DNA from: Colletotrichum lupini
Taxonomy: Eukaryota > Ascomycota > Sordariomycetes > Glomerellales > Glomerellaceae
Direction: 5' to 3'
Assembly: GCF_023278565.1 (NCBI RefSeq)
Contig: NC_064673.1
Coordinates: 372,001-436,000, forward strand
Length of the DNA: 64,000 nucleotides
The translations under genes were made by a program, and so were the position numbers. The notes beneath the pieces were generated by a model. It was not told the DNA's origin. It worked only from the letters and a program-made list of their open reading frames with translations, and made no database searches. Positions 60,001 to 64,000 of the stretch are shown piece by piece. Position 1 is the stretch's first letter, and each line of letters starts with the position of its first letter.

Positions 60001-62424
60001 CTTGGAGCTGGCTGCTGGCTGAGCGGCACTGGAAGTTGAGGTGCGGACGATGTGCAAGATGGTGAGCAGCCGCTGCCCGCAGGAAATGGAGAGAGAGGGG
60101 GGCTTAGCTTTTTCGGGGCACGGGCTAAAAATGGGCAGAATTGGTTGCCGCCGGGTACGTACCGCGCAGCTTCAGATGATGTGAGGTGGGTCGAAAGTGG
60201 GGTAGGGGAGACCCAGGCCCTTGCCCGCCCTCGTCAATATTGAATACTTGCTTTTTGGGTGGTTACTTCTGCAAAGAAGCAAGTCCCTTTTCAAGGTCCT
60301 CCCATCGGCCTTGCTGTCAACTTTGGCCCTGTTCGTCCTCTGCCGGGGCTTGTTGCTCCTTCGAGGCCGTGCCAGGTGGGTCGGTGAACAGGGGTAAATC
60401 TGACAAGCGAGCGCAGATCATTGGCCAAATCTCGGTGATGCGACGCTACGGGCAATTTTGCGCCGTTCAACCCCTGCAGACCCTTGCCGGGGGAGGTCAC
60501 TGGGCAAGACCGGGGGGCGCTCCTCCTTCCCAGATTCCTTCTCCAGGCTTTTCCAGGTGGACAGTCACGCAGTGGGCACTTTCTCTGGGCCACTGGCAAC
60601 TTGCAAAGACTGGGCAGGTGCGTGGTCACTGGTGGGCAACTGCCAATGCGGGCTATTCCCTCCCTGGTCTCACCTTTCCAAGGCGCGTTCCCTTCCGTGG
60701 CCTTGCACAAACCTGCACCAATGCATGCACACATCGGCCCTCCAGCTGTCCAACGAGCACAAACACACCAGAGTCAGAGCTCAGAACCACCAACGGCGCA
60801 GATCCATCATCCCCCTCCAATTCTTTGCACAAACATGGATCCGTGGGGCTAGCTGACGAGATGGACAGTCCAGACCGAGTCCCGCCGTTGATCGTTGCCC
60901 TCGAGAGACCCGAGTATGATTGACGACACTTGGTAACCGTACGCATACTATGTACAGATGTGTCCTGGAAGAACCCCAACCCGGACGAAATGATAATCGG
61001 AGGCAATCTGCATTTACAACATCCTCTTGTGGAAATCCCTCGTCAACCTCCGCCCTGCAACGCTCCAACGCTAGCAGCCCACGTCTTGTGACTGCTCTAG
61101 GGTTGCAGGTGGTCCCCAGGTCCATGGCAACGCTGGACACACAGACAACTTGACAAGCGACGCTTTCGACCTGTCTCCTTGGCCGGGACTGTACGAATAG
61201 AGTCAAGAGTCGTCCAACTTGACAGTATTGCGGGGCGTAGAGATACGTTGCGTTGCTGCCGTTGCAACCCGGCATCACGCCTAAATTGATGTTTATGAGC
61301 ATAATAGATTGCGCTTGCCGTGCTCGGGAGTTGATGTGCTCAGGCCGCCCGCCACCTGCAGTCAAGAATCAATAATGCTGTACAAAGTAGCCCTCACCAG
61401 AGTCACCACTCGCGTAGCGTCCAATACTCCGGTTCGCATGGCACCTTTCGACAATCTGGACCACTACCATCGTACAGAGAGTAAACTCGACTCTCTCATC
61501 GCTCTCGACGTTTCATCAGAGTCGAATGCCAATGATACAACCGCCATACCAGTGCGCCTCGATTGGCATCTCAACGGCGGGTCGACGACACGCGCTCTGT
61601 GTTCAGCACGCTTTCAAGTTCCAACAAGCGGCGGTTGTTGGTCCTCGATCGGGCCATAGGACGAAGCGGTACAAAGCGGATACTCGATCACAGGCCCAAC
61701 ACCCGCTTATTCGAGGTACCACTCGCCAACAGGGCTACCGTTGGAGCGTCCTGATCTCGTCCCTTTCCCGTCGGCGCCATCCCTGCTCGACTTCCACCTT
61801 CCCCATGCGATAGTGTGGATGGCTGAGAACACGCGCCCAATGGGAGCCGACGCCGGTGTCGTTAGCTTGTCTCGAATGTCCCGTTGATGGACGTGGGCTT
61901 GAGCCTTTAATCATAACCGCACCAACGCACGCCACAGACGAGATTTGGAGCTCTAGCGAGACGACGATGCACAACGACCCAGGCTCTGGGAAAATCAACA
62001 CCATCAACACTGAGTCTCGATTTCGTGCACAAGTCGAAAACCTTCTCGATGCCCATGTCTTCGAACAGATGGCACGAGGGCGCAGCTGCGCAGGGCTGGC
62101 GGAAACCTGCTAACTGGGTGTTATTGTCTCAGTACCGGCAAACCGGCCGCCGTCAATATCTCTGCGACTCGTCAAGTGGGGTTGGTCTCCGCCGATCAGC
62201 CAGTCACCCAAAGCTTTGATCAGAACGCACTGGGGGGGCACGCAAGCCCAGCGAATGGTCTCGCCCTTTCTGATTAGCCATCGAGGATCACCCTGCAACG
62301 TCCATTGATGGTGTGTTTCTCCACGTGGGTAAAGAGCAAGCAAGAAAAAATCGAAGCTTTTTTGCTGTTTTATCCCTCTCTTTAGTTTTCAGTCTCTGCG
62401 GGTTTGCGCACGAGTAATTCGATA
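57060..62424. other. 5.4 kb gene-free region upstream of MSB2
   Basis: The first ~1.3 kb are purine-rich on the plus strand (57440-57930), i.e. pyrimidine-rich on the MSB2 strand, consistent with a long 5' leader and promoter. AGGTACCT occurs twice (58063-58070 and 58315-58322). The rest, up to the RIP block, has only unmotivated open frames; the longest (245 codons from 60186, + strand) begins with a non-ATG codon and is low complexity. Confidence 0.45.
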
Positions 62425-64000
62425 AACTAATAATAACCCCCCCTAGTTAAGGTAAGAGTCCCGTGCATAATAGTAAGTACTTAGTTATTAATAGATCCCT
62501 AGGTAAATTTTTAACTAATTAGGGGCTAGAAATATTTTACTATATAATCGCTTTATTACTAATTTAAATATTACGAGTTTTATATAATAAGGGAATATAT
62601 TATTTTACGCTTTATTAAATTATTTTAGAAATATTTCTTAATTATATTTCTTTTTAATTATATTAAAATTCGCTTATTATAACTAACTCTATAGAATTAT
62701 TCTTATAAAACTTATTTATTATATATAATAATAATATTATTTTAATACTTTTATTTTAGTAAAGCGAATTTAATTTATTATAAAATATCTGAGAAAATTT
62801 AGATTACGATAGTATATTTACTTTATATCCTAATTTTTATAAATATCGAGCTCCTATTTATAAAGAATTAATTAGATAAATAAGTATTATATAAATTAAA
62901 CTTATATACTAAATATTAATATAATACTTAAGTTATAAAAAATAATTCTAATAATTATATTATTATTTTTAATAACTTAAATATCCGTATTAAAACTTAA
63001 AATAACCGAGGTATTATTATAATATAATAGCTTTAATATACGGCCGGTATACTTAAGTTTTTTTTAATTATTAATAATAAAGTTATACATATTATTTTAA
63101 TTAAAACCTTATTTATATAAAAAATCGAGCGGCTATAAGATATAATATATTTAACTTTTTATTTCTTAATATTAAAAATTATTAAAAAATAGTAGATTTA
63201 ATATAATACTTAACGGGGTATTATTAGTTTTTTAATAATTAGTATTATTCTAAGAAATATATTTATAATATAATATTATTATACTTATTAAAATAATAAA
63301 GCCTATTTATATATACCCTATAACAACTTTTATTATATAATTATTTTAAAGGACCTCGTTAAGAAGTATAATATACTACGAAATAGAGTTAAGACATTTA
63401 ACATTATAAAAAAGATTATTAAATAAGTCCGGTTATTTAAAAAATATTTTAGAAACGTTTTAAAAACGTTTTAAAAATATTTCTAATCGTTTTTTTTTTA
63501 AATAAAATATTATTTATACTATATATACTAGATTTAAAAAAGGCATTATATATTAAAAATAGAATATAATATGTTTTTTTAAACTAAGGAAGATATAATA
63601 TAGTATATATATAAAATTACTTAATAAGATAATATAAAAAACTTATAAAAAACTTAATAAGAGCTTATTAGTTTTTAGTAATAAATCTTAGTATACTAAA
63701 ATTCGTATCCTTTATAAAGACTTATAAATTATTACTTTTATTTAATTTTATTAAATTAGAAATATTATATATAATATATTAAAGTAGCTATAAATAAAAC
63801 GGATACGTAATTGATAAAAAAAAAAAGGGGTTAAAAATACTTTATATTTATATTAAGTCGTTAAAAACGTCCTATTTATAATAAGCTTATTAAATATTTT
63901 ATTAAGGGATAAGACTAAGTTATTACTAATTAAATAAAACTTATTTTAAACCACTATTTAAACTTAAAATAATAAAGTATTCTGTTAAATATCGATACTT
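62425..64000. repeat. AT-rich RIP-mutated block, extends past the window
   Basis: From about 62425 to the window end the sequence is roughly 80% AT, with TpA dominating. Only about a dozen CpA or TpG dinucleotides remain in nearly 1.6 kb, while CpG is still present. No ORF survives. This is the same RIP signature as the block at 36.85 kb, here probably the edge of a larger AT isochore. The parental element cannot be identified by eye. Confidence 0.92.

Noticed and set aside
60186..60923. 245-codon plus-strand open frame
   Set aside because: Begins at GTG, contains repeated CACTGGGCAA-like DNA and has no protein-like features.

Overview
This 64 kb window is from the nuclear genome of a filamentous ascomycete, most likely a Sordariomycete. 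The evidence is short introns (about 46-110 bp) with GTRNGT donors and CTAAY branch points, Zn2Cys6 and Msb2-type genes, and AT-rich blocks carrying an extreme repeat-induced point mutation (RIP) signature. A Glomerellales or Hypocreales placement is plausible but cannot be proved from the sequence alone. No bacterial or viral genes were seen. Coordinates for spliced genes are the full span; exons are given in the evidence.

Left part, 0-35 kb, is ordinary housekeeping chromosome: the 3' end of a DUF2415/WD-like gene (+), L-2-hydroxyglutarate dehydrogenase (-), a ROG1-type DUF676 lipase (-), an RBR (RING-IBR-RING) ubiquitin ligase (-), a Zn2Cys6 transcription factor (-) with a roughly 160 bp G homopolymer upstream, a secreted lactonase-type beta-propeller (-) whose 5' end is interrupted by an in-frame TGA, the phospholipid methyltransferase Cho2 (-), a small charged helical protein (+), translation factor eIF3g (-) and a PH-domain protein (-).

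Middle part, 35-53 kb, is accessory and gene-poor. It holds a sharply bounded RIP block (36.85-37.58 kb), about 5 kb with no recognisable gene, a four-exon coiled-coil protein gene (+), a tRNA-Ala(AGC), and then 44.3-52.7 kb of decayed coding sequence (a zinc-knuckle gene and two unrecognised genes, each broken by several stop codons) ending in a 115 bp-period minisatellite.

Right part, 53-64 kb, holds one large gene, the signalling mucin MSB2 (-), with a gene-free upstream region of more than 5 kb, and a second RIP block from about 62.43 kb to the window edge. The housekeeping genes do not form a pathway or cluster. Functional themes are membrane lipid metabolism (Cho2, ROG1-type lipase), mitochondrial metabolite repair (L2HGDH), protein turnover, translation and surface signalling. 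I found no secondary-metabolite cluster or defence system; the most unusual content is the decayed/RIP landscape, the poly-G tract and the lactonase lesion.
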